Shown: piece after piece, positions 41,596 through 49,995 of the stretch | How positions within the stretch are numbered: position 1 is the stretch's first letter | Layout: the number at the start of each line of letters is the position of its first letter | Source: Sphingomonas sp. PP-CE-1G-424 | GTDB taxonomy: Bacteria; Pseudomonadota; Alphaproteobacteria; Sphingomonadales; Sphingomonadaceae | Direction of reading: 5' to 3' | Length of the DNA: 64,000 bases | Assembly: GCF_004341085.1 (NCBI RefSeq) | Contig: NZ_SLXW01000009.1 | Span: 1 to 64,000 of the forward strand | Notes under the pieces: generated by a model | What the model saw: the letters and a program-made list of their open reading frames with translations, nothing else | What the model was told of the DNA's origin: nothing | Databases searched by the model: none | Position numbers and translations under genes: made by a program

Positions 41596-42813
41596 CTAAG
41601 ATGCGGCGTGTTCGGCGACTGCGATCGCGATCAGATCACCATCCAAGCCGCCGAGAAAGCTTGCAAAACCTCCTGCGGGCACCTGATGCCGTTGCGCGTG
41701 GCGCAGCACCGCCGCGAACGTCTCCAGCCGGGTCGCCTCGAAATTGACGCCGAAGACCAGCGTGACGATCTGCATCATGACGTCCGTCTGGCCGGGCAGG
41801 CAGGCGGCGGCGAACAGCGTGGCGAAATCGCCCTCGTCATGCTCGGTCGACACCGCGAGATCATGCGCCCGACCCAGCGTACGGTGCAGCGCCGCACGAC
41901 TGCGCGCTTCGGCAGCCCGCACCTGCGCCGCACTCTCGCGCGCCATCGCCAGCTGCTCGCCGAGCGGACCGGCGAGCACATACTCGGCCGGCAAGGGATC
42001 ATCCAGGACAAGCGCCGGCATAGGCATCGGCTCGGCCGGCATGATATCGAACCCGCCGCTCGGGCCATCGGCCCAGACTTGCGCGGCCGCACCCGAGATC
42101 CGCGGCGTGCCCTGAACCGCCGCATCCAGTTCGGCCGACAGCGCCGCCTGCAGATCGGCGTCTGCGAGTTCCTTCCAATTGATCACGCCGTAGATGAAGT
42201 CGATCGTCACCCCGCCCGATGCGAACGGCATCAGGATGCCGCGGTACAGCGTCGTCCGCCCCCGGCTGCTGACGAATTCCGCCTCGAAACCGATCGGTGC
42301 GCGATTGGCGATGATCTGGAGATAATGATCGGTCAGCAGCGAGCGGCTCGGCACGTCCGCGATCGTCGCGATCGGCCCCTCGAGCCCGCATTCCTCGCGT
42401 AGCGCACGCCCGAGATACGCGATCCGGGGGTCGCCCATGCCGCGACTGAAATCCAGCAGCACGCTGTGCGGGCCGAAATCGGTGATCGTCTCTGGCTCGA
42501 GATCCGCGATCGACGGGTAGGGGCGGTCCTTCAGCAGCGACACCCAGTGGTTGTACGCGCGCACGTGCATCCGCCGCTCATCGCCGCCGAGATCGAACAT
42601 CACGTCGTTGACGCCCGCATCGGTCGAATGACGCGCATCGCTGGACGTCGCGCGGTCCGTGCCGTCGAAATCCGAACTTCCGAAATCGGAACTCCCAGAA
42701 CCCGAATTTCCGAAACCCGAACTCCCCGAACTCACTGCATCATATCCTCCGCGAGCGACCGGACCATCTGGACCCTCGCTGCGTTCGTTGTCCAGGCCGC
42801 GTACCGTATCCAT
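41596..42813 (-). CDS. PAS-domain protein with Ser/Gly-rich N-terminus
   Basis: A 405-residue protein with start ATG 42813. Residues about 25-60 are a low-complexity Ser-Gly-Phe-Asp run encoded by short tandem repeats. A PAS_5-type sensing domain follows (about 85-245: MHVRAYNHWVSLLKDRPYPS, LEPETITDFGPHSVLLDF, FIYGVINWKELADAD). The rest includes coiled-coil helix (AMARESAAQVRAAEARSRAALH) and ends in a short helical tail. No kinase or GGDEF domain is present. This family is common in sphingomonads with unassigned roles. Confidence 0.78.
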   Translation of the reverse strand: MDTVRGLDNERSEGPDGPVARGGYDAVSSGSSGFGNSGSGSSDFGSSDFDGTDRATSSDARHSTDAGVNDVMFDLGGDERRMHVRAYNHWVSLLKDRPYPSIADLEPETITDFGPHSVLLDFSRGMGDPRIAYLGRALREECGLEGPIATIADVPSRSLLTDHYLQIIANRAPIGFEAEFVSSRGRTTLYRGILMPFASGGVTIDFIYGVINWKELADADLQAALSAELDAAVQGTPRISGAAAQVWADGPSGGFDIMPAEPMPMPALVLDDPLPAEYVLAGPLGEQLAMARESAAQVRAAEARSRAALHRTLGRAHDLAVSTEHDEGDFATLFAAACLPGQTDVMMQIVTLVFGVNFEATRLETFAAVLRHAQRHQVPAGGFASFLGGLDGDLIAIAVAEHAAS

Positions 42814-42947
42814 GCCCAAGGGCCCCCGTTTTTCAGCCCTGCTTTTGCACGCCGTTTGGTAAACGCCCGGTAAAGACGCAAACCGCTTGTCAGCCCGCAA
42901 ATCCCTTGGTATTCGCCGCGACCTCGACCGGATACGTCCGTCGTCGG

Positions 42948-43023
42948 GCCGCTTTAGCTCAGCTGGTAGAGCATCGCATTCGTAATGCGGGGGTCACAGG
43001 TTCGAGTCCTGTAAGCGGCACCA
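42948..43023 (+). tRNA. tRNA-Thr (anticodon CGT)
   Basis: GCCGCTTTAGCTCAGCTGG through AAGCGGCACCA forms a full 76-nt cloverleaf with encoded CCA. The anticodon loop ATTCGTAAT gives CGT, threonine. The T-loop GGTTCGAGTCC is intact. A P4-type integrase begins 165 bases after its 3' end, so it is an island attachment site. Confidence 0.96.
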
Positions 43024-43187
43024 TTATAGGTCCAGGGCGGCCCTAAATAACCTCGCAAAGTCGCTGAAATCCTGGTAAAATCGACCAGAGGCTGTTCGCA
43101 GCGTTCCGTATCTGTTCTCCCCAATCCGACCGATTCGGGGGCCGATGTGGGGGCCTCGTGATTTTAGACGAAATTGGAGGCCCCCAG

Positions 43188-44413
43188 ATGGCGCTGACAG
43201 TCGCAGAAATCCGTGCGTTACAGCCGAGAGCTGCTCCCTACAAAGTGGCCGATGAGAACGGGCTGTACTTGCTCATCCCCCCTTCCGGCACAAAGCTGTG
43301 GAAACTCAAATTCAGGTTCCGCGGCGCTGAGAAGAAGCTCTCTTTCGGGCAGTTCCCGGAAATTTCGCTAAAGGCGGCCCGCCTGAAAAGCGAGGACGCC
43401 CGGCGGCAACTCGCGAATGGAATCGACCCGGCTGACGCAAAGCGCAAGGCCGTGGTCGAAGCGGCTCTGTCGAAGGCGAATACCTTCCGCCTAGTCGCCG
43501 ACGAATATATCGAGAAGATGGAAAGGGACGGCAAAGCCCCCGCCACGATCGTCAAATCAAAGTGGTTTCGCGACCTGCTCGATCGCGACCTCGGACATCG
43601 TCCGGTCCGGGAGATCACGCCCCACGACCTACTTTCTGCGCTCAAGAAGATTGAGGGCAGAGGTCATCACGAATCAGCGCAGCGAGCCGGGCGTTCGCGG
43701 GGCGGGTTTTCCGATATGCCGTGGTGACGTTGCACGCCGATGCCAATCCCGCCGACGTGCTGCGCGGGGCGCTGACTTCGCCTACTGTGAAGCATCATGC
43801 GGCGATCATCGATCCGGTCGCGCTCGGCGGACTGATGCGGGCCATCGGCAATTACGACGGTCGCCCGGAGACCAAGATCGCCCTCATGCTCGCGCCCCGG
43901 CTTTTCGTTCGGCCCGGAGAATTGCGAAAGGGGGAATGGTCCGAGCTTGATCTGGACGAAGCTGTCTGGCGCATTCCGGGGGACAGGATGAAAATGGGCC
44001 GGCCTCATGTCGTGCCGATGTCTACGCAGTCGGTGGCGCTGTTCCGGCAGCTCAGGGCAGTGGGCAATCCCAGGAATTTTATGTTCCCGGCCTACCACAC
44101 TTCGCTGCGGCCGATGTCCGAGAACACGATCAACTCGGCGCTGCGGCGATTGGGCTATGATGCGAACGAGATGACCGGTCATGGTTTCCGCTCGACCGCC
44201 AGTACGCTGCTAAATGAATCGGGCCTTTGGCATCCCGATGCCATCGAGCGGGTGCTTGCGCACAAGGGCGTCGATCGGGTGCGAGCGGCGTATCATCGAG
44301 GCGCACATTGGGCGGAACGGGTCAGGATGGCACAATGGTGGTGCGACTATCTCGACCAGCTTCGCGACGGTGCCGAGATTCTGCGCTCAGCTTTCCGCGC
44401 AAGTAGCGGGTAA
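43188..44413 (+). pseudogene. Frameshifted P4-type integrase at tRNA-Thr
   Basis: The first part (start ATG 43188 after GGAGG) is the DUF4102 arm domain (MALTVAEIRALQ... YKVADENGLYLLIPPSG). The second, in another frame, runs from about 43700 with RVFRYAVVTLHADANPADVL, the catalytic Arg in LFVRPGELRK, HGFR and tyrosine in RAAYHRG. Together they make one integrase interrupted by a single-base deletion near 43690 (GCC-GGG where GCCCGGG is expected). All catalytic residues survive in the second fragment, but a full-length protein is not made unless the ribosome shifts frame. Confidence 0.87.
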
Positions 44414-44780
44414 AGCAGTTCAGGATGAACAAGTAACACATCGGCGGCCTTTTCAAACGAGCGCAATGATCGACTTAATACTTGCATATTGCCTATCTGG
44501 ATCGATGCGTTAATCTGCTCGGGCGCTGCGGAAGCGGCGCCGAGGCTTGAGAACCTCGCTTGGGATGAAATGACCCGCCATCGAGCCGGCCGGGTGGCCG
44601 TTGCGCATGTCCAAGCCGCTTGCGGCCAAAGGCAGCGGCGCATGTCTCAAGCATGTTCTCTACACCCGGCTCGTCGCCGGCGTCGCCTCGCGGACGAAGG
44701 TGAGGCGCTGTGCAGATACGGTCGAACCAGCAGGAAGCCAGTTCAGCCAACCGGATGGGGGCAAGGCGTTGAGCGCGGGC
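44414..44780. other. Gap between broken integrase and sigma factor
   Basis: No supported gene. Open frames run through it on both strands but lack ribosome sites and protein-like composition, and the sigma factor's own frame is open upstream of its likely start. Confidence 0.4.
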
Positions 44781-45341
44781 ATGCCCCACCAGCGCGCGTT
44801 GCTCGAAGGCGATCCGCTCACGCCGGACGATCGAGTCATTCACGCAGGCCCGTCGCCGATCGACCTACTATATCGCGAGCAGCGCCCGAGCCTGCTGCGC
44901 TTCTTCCGCCGCCGTACGTCTCTCGACGATGCGGGCGATCTCGTCCAGCGGGTGTTCGCTCGCTTCGCCGGGCTCAGCCCGGAGACACGGGTGGATATCG
45001 TCAACCCCGCCGGTTATCTGCAGCGATCCGCTGCCAATCTCGCGCTCGACGATGCCAGGACCGAGCTCCGACGCGCCTCTGCCCACCACGTACCCGTCGA
45101 CGAGATCGACCCCTGCGCACCCGACCAGATCGCGGCTCTCGAAGCGCGCGACATGCTCCGCCGTCTCGAACGCGCACTACAGCGCCTGAAGCCGCGGACC
45201 CGGGAGATATTCCTCGCGCATCGCATCGATGGCTATTCTTATGTAGAGATCGCTCGGCGGACAGGACTGAGCGTGAAAGGCGTCGAAAAGCACATGACTC
45301 AGGCAATCGCGTTCGTCGATCGCGTCCTGGCCGCCCGATGA
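44781..45341 (+). CDS. ECF sigma factor (FecI-like)
   Basis: A 186-residue extracytoplasmic-function sigma factor. Region 2 lies near residues 25-85 (LLYREQRPSLLRFFRRRTSL; DAGDLVQRVFARFAG), and region 4 near 125-180 (LKPRTREIFLAHRIDGYSYV; IARRTGLSVKGVEKHMTQAI). This is the FecI pattern. The start is taken at ATG 44781; a longer frame has no ribosome site. Its stop overlaps the FecR start (ATGA), so the two are coupled. Normally it would be switched on by a receptor through FecR; the receptor gene here is broken. Confidence 0.9.
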   Translation: MPHQRALLEGDPLTPDDRVIHAGPSPIDLLYREQRPSLLRFFRRRTSLDDAGDLVQRVFARFAGLSPETRVDIVNPAGYLQRSAANLALDDARTELRRASAHHVPVDEIDPCAPDQIAALEARDMLRRLERALQRLKPRTREIFLAHRIDGYSYVEIARRTGLSVKGVEKHMTQAIAFVDRVLAAR

Positions 45342-46324
45342 GTGACGGGCGCGGCGAAGCCGCGGGTGACCGCGCGCCGGCCGATGCCGAGGGCTGGTTC
45401 GCAAGGATGCGCGGATCTGACGCCTCGCAATGGGCAGACGACCTTGACGTGTGGCGCGCCTCGGATCCCGAAAACGACGCGGCCTATGCGCGGCTGCTGC
45501 AACGTTGGGACCAGAGCGCGTTCCTGACCAACACGGCGCTCGGCCGAGGGCGCGACCTTCGTCGTGCCGCTATATGGTCCCGTCGCCCGGCGGTCCGCTA
45601 TGCTGTGATCGCCGCTTCGCTCCTGCTCTTCGCCGCAATCGGCGTGCTAACGATGGGGCGGCTCGGGAGTCCGGGAACACCGCCGGCAATCCACGAATAT
45701 GCGAGCAGCGACCGGGCGGTTCACACCGTAACGCTCGCCGACGGTGCGCGTGTCACGCTGGATGCCGGCGCGGCCATCGCGGTCACCGACGCCGAAACAG
45801 GGCTTCAGGTTCGATTGATCAAGGGGCGCGTCCGTTTCCACGTAGCGCGCGGTGACGCGGGCCTTGTCGTCACAGCGCCGAACGGTACGCTCGTCACCGG
45901 TGAGGGGCAGTTTGATGTCGCGCAGGACGATCGATTTGTCCGTGTGGTCGCGTGGCGGGAGGACGTGGTGCTCTCAGGACCAGATGGCGGGACAACCCGG
46001 ATCGCGTCAGGGCAACAAGCTGTCTTCGACCCGGCCCACGGCGTTTCGTCACTCGGGCGGGTGGAGCCGGGCGAACTGGGCTGGATTCGCGGCATGCTGT
46101 CGTTCGACCGCGCGCGCCTTGCCGCCGCGATCGCCGCGATCAACCGCTACAATAGCCGCCAGATCGAATTCCCGGACCGCGAAATAGGAGAGTTCAGGAT
46201 CACCGGCGCATTCCGGGCTTCCGATCCAGATGGTTTCGCCCCAGCCGTCGCCGACATGTTCTCCCTGTCGCTCATCAAGCGGCCGAGTGGCACGATCGTG
46301 CTGACCGTCGTGAAAAAAGCGTAG
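45338..46324 (+). CDS. FecR-type anti-sigma factor / signal transducer
   Basis: A 328-residue inner-membrane protein. The cytoplasmic N-terminus (about 10-55; AEGWFARMRGSDASQWADDL) is the DUF4880 anti-sigma part that holds the sigma factor. One membrane helix lies near 85-105 (YAVIAASLLLFAAIGVLTM). The periplasmic FecR domain (about 120-225) has TLADGARVTLDAGAAIAV and VVTAPNGTLVTGEGQFDVA, and a C-terminal STN-binding-like region ends at KRPSGTIVLTVVKKA. It overlaps the sigma gene. It would normally read the receptor's STN domain, which survives only as a fragment. Confidence 0.93.
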   Translation: MSDGRGEAAGDRAPADAEGWFARMRGSDASQWADDLDVWRASDPENDAAYARLLQRWDQSAFLTNTALGRGRDLRRAAIWSRRPAVRYAVIAASLLLFAAIGVLTMGRLGSPGTPPAIHEYASSDRAVHTVTLADGARVTLDAGAAIAVTDAETGLQVRLIKGRVRFHVARGDAGLVVTAPNGTLVTGEGQFDVAQDDRFVRVVAWREDVVLSGPDGGTTRIASGQQAVFDPAHGVSSLGRVEPGELGWIRGMLSFDRARLAAAIAAINRYNSRQIEFPDREIGEFRITGAFRASDPDGFAPAVADMFSLSLIKRPSGTIVLTVVKKA

Positions 46325-46397
46325 GGTAGGGCGCGACACCGTCGTCGTCCTCTTTGAACGGCACCGCACACTGCGAGCCGAAAAAAGGGGACCATCG

Positions 46398-46660
46398 ATG
46401 CGACATACCGGCCTGCGCGACGCGCTTTCGCTCGCGCTGGGAAGCGCGACCCTTATCGTCGCGGCGGTGCCTAACGCATATGCCGGGCAACCTGAAACTG
46501 CGATCTATGCCCTGCCTACGCAGGCGCTCGGCAAGTCGTTGCGCGCCGTCGCGCTTGCGTCTCGTCGAAACATTCTCGTGCCGGCGTCCCTCGTGCGAGG
46601 CCGACGGGCGCCCGCGCTAGAAGGGGCTTATACGGTCGAGCGCGCAGTCCTTCTGAAATC
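46398..46660 (+). pseudogene. Truncated TonB-dependent transducer: signal peptide plus STN domain only
   Basis: From ATG 46398 (with AAAAGGGG before it) the frame gives a signal peptide ending near residue 30 (NAYAGQPE). An STN domain follows (IYALPTQALGKSLRAVALAS; GAYTVERA). After about 46650 the frame no longer matches a receptor. Plug and barrel, over 700 residues, are absent. It is the missing partner of the FecI/FecR pair directly upstream, cut off by deletion or rearrangement. A short STN protein could still be secreted and act on FecR, but I treat it as a remnant. Confidence 0.75.
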
Positions 46661-46732
46661 GCCACGCTTGGCCGAACTGGCATCGATGAATGGACCGCAG
46701 TCTGGTTCGAGGCCGACATCAATCCCGGACCA

Positions 46733-47317
46733 GTGCGCAGAACGGAAATCGAGAGCAAGCTCAAGGCAATGCTCTGCCCGCACCAGGCAGGCGCGCGGTT
46801 CGTGTACCGCCATCCAGCGCAGCACCAAGGTGCCGCCGATCCGGTGATCGTTGGCCAGGATTACTCGGTCGTCGCGAAGCATAGCGCCGATCCGGAAGCG
46901 ACCGAGCGCGACGTACAAATCTGGGCCCACGGGCAATGCGCGCTGCTTGCCCAGCGCATCCACGAGCTGTCGGGCTGGGCTATCCTAGAGCTAGGAATCA
47001 ACCATTTTCTGGTCCAGCGCCCCGACGGAGCGCTCGTGGATGCCTACGGCGTGCAACGTCCAGCGCACGATGAGGACACCTCCTACTTCGAGGAAATAGC
47101 TGATCGCTACGATGCGCATGGCGCCAATTGGAAGAAGGGCAATTCCGATTCCTACGGCTCGATGACTGCGGACGAGGACCGCGCCGAGACGGACGAATAC
47201 CTCGAGACGCCTTGGATGCTCGCAGTCTTCCCCAGGCAGCATCGTCTCGCCCTCCCGCTGAGCTATATGGCTCTCGAGGAACGTCCCGATGATCCATGCG
47301 ACGAGATGGAAGAGTGA
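46733..47317 (+). CDS. Hypothetical protein, probably 5'-truncated
   Basis: The frame from GTG 46733 gives 194 residues ending PDDPCDEMEE. Features include VWAHGQ-like IWAHGQCALLAQRIHEL, GWAILELGINHFLVQRPDGALVDAYGVQ and an acidic C-terminus. Codons in the same frame continue upstream with protein-like sequence (GIDEWTAVWFEADINPGPV) but without a start, and run into the remnant STN gene at about 46650. So the true 5' end seems lost at the same junction that broke the receptor. No family recognised; cytosolic. Confidence 0.6.
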   Translation: MRRTEIESKLKAMLCPHQAGARFVYRHPAQHQGAADPVIVGQDYSVVAKHSADPEATERDVQIWAHGQCALLAQRIHELSGWAILELGINHFLVQRPDGALVDAYGVQRPAHDEDTSYFEEIADRYDAHGANWKKGNSDSYGSMTADEDRAETDEYLETPWMLAVFPRQHRLALPLSYMALEERPDDPCDEMEE

Positions 47318-47755
47318 GACTTGCGAAGTCTGAGCTTGCTCGGCAATCAAGCCTTGCGTCCGCTCCGCGCCAGTAGCCACCCTTCGTCGCCTGATACCTG
47401 AGCAGCGGCTTCGTCTCACTTCTAGCCGTTTCCGCGCCGGTCATGTGGCTGCGTAGTCCTCCGAGCATGTCATATTAACGAGCGTCCGAAGCTGGGAGCG
47501 GGTCAAGCAGGTCTGAATGACTGCATGTGGGTCTTGCCAGCCTCATGCTGGCGGGGAGTTTCGCCCATTCGTTAAGCGCGATCTTTCCCGTTTCTCCGTC
47601 TCCGATTGGCCATTTCGAGAAAGAGCAATTGGGAACAGATTTTGAGAAAGCGATACCCGCAGGCGCCGTCAGGGCGATCGAGGCAGCGAGGTTCCCGCCA
47701 GACGTTCCTAATCGGGAAAGCTAAAGCCGCTCCGATCGCTACCCGTCGCACTGGA
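47318..47755. other. Intergenic region with dispersed repeats
   Basis: No supported gene. It contains a copy of repeat C (47474-47545: AACGAGCGTCCGAAGCTGGG) directly followed by repeat A copy 1. The gap lies between convergent genes. Confidence 0.5.
47566..47650 (+). repeat. Dispersed intergenic repeat A, copy 1
   Basis: CATTCGTTAAGCGCGATCTT followed by TCCCGTTTCTCCGTCTCCG and AAAGAGCAATTGGGAACAG. It matches 49818-49900 over about 80 bases with few differences, and 3911-3970 on the other strand. Confidence 0.65.
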
Positions 47756-48652
47756 TCATGCTGATACCCCGCATCGGGAGCGATCGAACCAGAACCGCTT
47801 CGCCTGATGATCGTAGACCACCCGCAGTCCCTGCATCGCGTTGATGCCGAAGATCATGGTCGGCTTTTTCTCCAGTCCCCAGGTCTTGAAGACAGCCAGA
47901 TCGGCGACGCGGACCGTCAGGCCCCTGATCGTTTTGCCCGCGAAGGACACGCTATCGACTTTGCCCTCCCGCGTTTCTGTTGCGCGCAACGCTACCCCAT
48001 AGAGGGTTTCGCCGGCACCGAAGGCGGAACCGTTCACATCGAGAGCCGCCGATCGGGCAAATAGCCCGTTCACCTGTGTGCCGCGTGACCCCGTGTCGAG
48101 AATTGCCGTCCCGGTGGCGCCGTTGAGGGTGACGGGGAACGTGAGCTGCGTTCCTTCAAGAACCGATCCCCCCTCGATCATCACGGCCTTGGGCGAAACC
48201 AGTTTCCGCATGGATGCCGGCTTGGGCGTGAGCGTCACCGTGCGGCACGGATAGTCGAACGTTGCGATCGAGCCATCCATGAGGTCGTTGCCGGCGACTC
48301 CGGCGGTGATCGCGGCGTCCTTGCGATCAGGAAGTCCCGTCGCTTCGACATCACGGATCGTCCGGCCATCCAGCGTAAGGCTATGAAGGCGATAGGTTGC
48401 CATCATTGCGGCGCCGGTCATTCCCATCACGCTGGTCGCCGCGCCGGTGGGAAGACGCTGCTGCTTCGCGAACCAGTCATAGACACCGGACCCGTCCGCC
48501 CCGGTATCAAGAATGAAGGGGACGGTCCCCTTCCCATTGACGAAAGCCGGAACGACCAGGTGGCCGTCCCCGGCCGGGGTGAGAAGGACGGATGCTCCTG
48601 CATAGGTGCTGAGCAGCACCCATGAGGCAGCAATCGCGGAAATCGGACGCAT
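47756..48652 (-). CDS. Exported retropepsin-like aspartic protease
   Basis: A 298-residue protein with start ATG 48652, six bases after GGAG; a longer frame adds five residues. A signal peptide occupies the first 20 residues (AASWVLLSTYAGA). Two aspartyl-protease half-domains each have a catalytic triad: ILDTGADGS at about 48-56 (Asp49) and ILDTGSRGT near 185. Both Asp-Thr-Gly sets on one chain form a pepsin-like single-chain site. FDYPCRTVTL and the later VRVADLAVF support the fold. The periplasmic substrate is unknown. It ends in an accessory region. Confidence 0.85.
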   Translation of the reverse strand: MRPISAIAASWVLLSTYAGASVLLTPAGDGHLVVPAFVNGKGTVPFILDTGADGSGVYDWFAKQQRLPTGAATSVMGMTGAAMMATYRLHSLTLDGRTIRDVEATGLPDRKDAAITAGVAGNDLMDGSIATFDYPCRTVTLTPKPASMRKLVSPKAVMIEGGSVLEGTQLTFPVTLNGATGTAILDTGSRGTQVNGLFARSAALDVNGSAFGAGETLYGVALRATETREGKVDSVSFAGKTIRGLTVRVADLAVFKTWGLEKKPTMIFGINAMQGLRVVYDHQAKRFWFDRSRCGVSA

Positions 48653-48699
48653 GGGTTTCTCCATCATTGAGTGTGAAAGGGCGGCTGACGGCCGCTAGT

Positions 48700-48921
48700 T
48701 CAAGTGCCGGTAGGGGTATCGGGGTCGTATTCGAGAAGGTCGCCGGGCTGGCAGTCGAGATGACGGCATATCGCTTCCAGCGTTTCGAAGCGGAGCCCTT
48801 TGACCTTGCCCGATTTGAACAGCGAGAGGTTCGCCTCGGTCGCGCCGATCGCCCGAGCTAGGTCTTTCGACCGCATCTTTCGCCTTGCGAGCATCACGTC
48901 CAGTCGGATGACGATCGCCAT
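48700..48921 (-). CDS. Small XRE-family regulator (partner of DUF2975)
   Basis: A 73-residue helix-turn-helix protein: MAIVIRLDVMLARRKM, then DLARAIGATEANLSLFKSGK and a recognition-helix region ending DLLEYDPDTPTGT. This is the YozG-type XRE protein typically found after a DUF2975 membrane protein. The ATG at 48921 overlaps the DUF2975 stop (TGATG). The pair forms a known two-gene unit with unknown role. Confidence 0.9.
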   Translation of the reverse strand: MAIVIRLDVMLARRKMRSKDLARAIGATEANLSLFKSGKVKGLRFETLEAICRHLDCQPGDLLEYDPDTPTGT

Positions 48922-49526
48922 CAAAAGAACCCGGCACGGTCGCGCTCGATCTCCGAACCGAAGGCGACGACGTTCACGAACGCGAACAAGAGGGTGCCCA
49001 GGACCGCCGCGTCGAGCTGGCGGAGTTCCAGCTTGACGGCGACAGGGCTCATGCCAGCGAAATAGAGGGTGGCATGAGTGACAAGCGGAACTACGGCATA
49101 AGCGATGAGCGCCCACGCGATCCGGCGCATCAGCACTTCATTGTCGGCGGTGAAGATCAGGCGTCGGGCATAAAGGCGAAAAAGGCCGGTCAGATTCGAT
49201 AGGATCACCAGCCCGGGGATCAGGCGCAACGTCAGCAGGCCCGCCGCCAAGGTCGATTGCCAGATCGCATAGCGCGAGATCGCCACGAAGCCGGCCGGTA
49301 TCCCAATCTGATCCTCGGGCGTGACGATGAAGGAAAAACCGCCGTTCATCATACCGGCACGATCCCCGGCACGGAAAAGCAGCATGAGAACCTGAAGCGC
49401 GGCGGTTGCCGCCATCAGCGCCATCACGACGGACGCGATTACAAAGAACAACCGTCCCCGGCGCGCAAGCCTATCGGTCGTTGCGGGCATTTCGCCACTG
49501 TCCGCCTTCGTCTGACGCCGAATCAT
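48921..49526 (-). CDS. DUF2975 integral membrane protein
   Basis: A 201-residue membrane protein with four helices: about 27-52 (LFFVIASVVMALMAATAALQ), 88-110, 130-150 and 165-190. ATG 49526 has GGAGG at five bases. DUF2975 proteins are paired with a small XRE regulator, as here, and are thought to be sensors or membrane-stress partners; the mechanism is not established. Upstream 470 bases have no gene. Confidence 0.88.
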   Translation of the reverse strand: MIRRQTKADSGEMPATTDRLARRGRLFFVIASVVMALMAATAALQVLMLLFRAGDRAGMMNGGFSFIVTPEDQIGIPAGFVAISRYAIWQSTLAAGLLTLRLIPGLVILSNLTGLFRLYARRLIFTADNEVLMRRIAWALIAYAVVPLVTHATLYFAGMSPVAVKLELRQLDAAVLGTLLFAFVNVVAFGSEIERDRAGFF

Positions 49527-49995
49527 TCTGCCTCCAATCAGGCATTCCATGCACCTCGAGTTATTGTCTAGCAATAATTAATTCGATTCTTATTCAGCCA
49601 CCCCATTCTCGAAGTCCGATCCCTTTTGAGAAAGCCTGGCGGTCAGAGGGAGGGCTCGCCGCCCTAACGCCCCGCTGGCCGCGGACATGAACAAGGGGCC
49701 GAAGTTGGGGAGCTGACCGATGCTCTGAGCGTCCGCGTCTGGCCGGAAGCCGTAGCGCAGGGCGCGTTCACCCACACCTGACCGTTCAGGTAATCGATCC
49801 GGACGTCCGGTAACAGCCATTCGTTAAGCGCGATCTTTCCCTTTTCTCCGTCTCCGACAGGTCGTTTCGGTAAAGAGCAATCGGGAACAGGTTTTGGAAA
49901 AAGGGTTGCTTCGGACGTCTGTCGGCGCGAGCGTCGAGGCGACTGTCTCGTTATGGTTTCGTTTTGGGAAGGTCTCTTTAGCCACCCCGCCGACA
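49527..49995. other. Intergenic region with dispersed repeats
   Basis: No supported gene. Contains repeat C (49684-49712: ATGAACAAGGGGCCGAAGTT), a GTCTGGCCGGAAGC segment shared with 63160, and repeat A copy 2. The first 70 bases are AT-rich and probably hold the promoter of DUF2975. Confidence 0.5.
49818..49900 (+). repeat. Dispersed intergenic repeat A, copy 2
   Basis: CATTCGTTAAGCGCGATCTT then TCCCTTTTCTCCGTCTCCG and TAAAGAGCAATCGGGAACAG. Close match to 47566-47650; same orientation. Confidence 0.65.
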
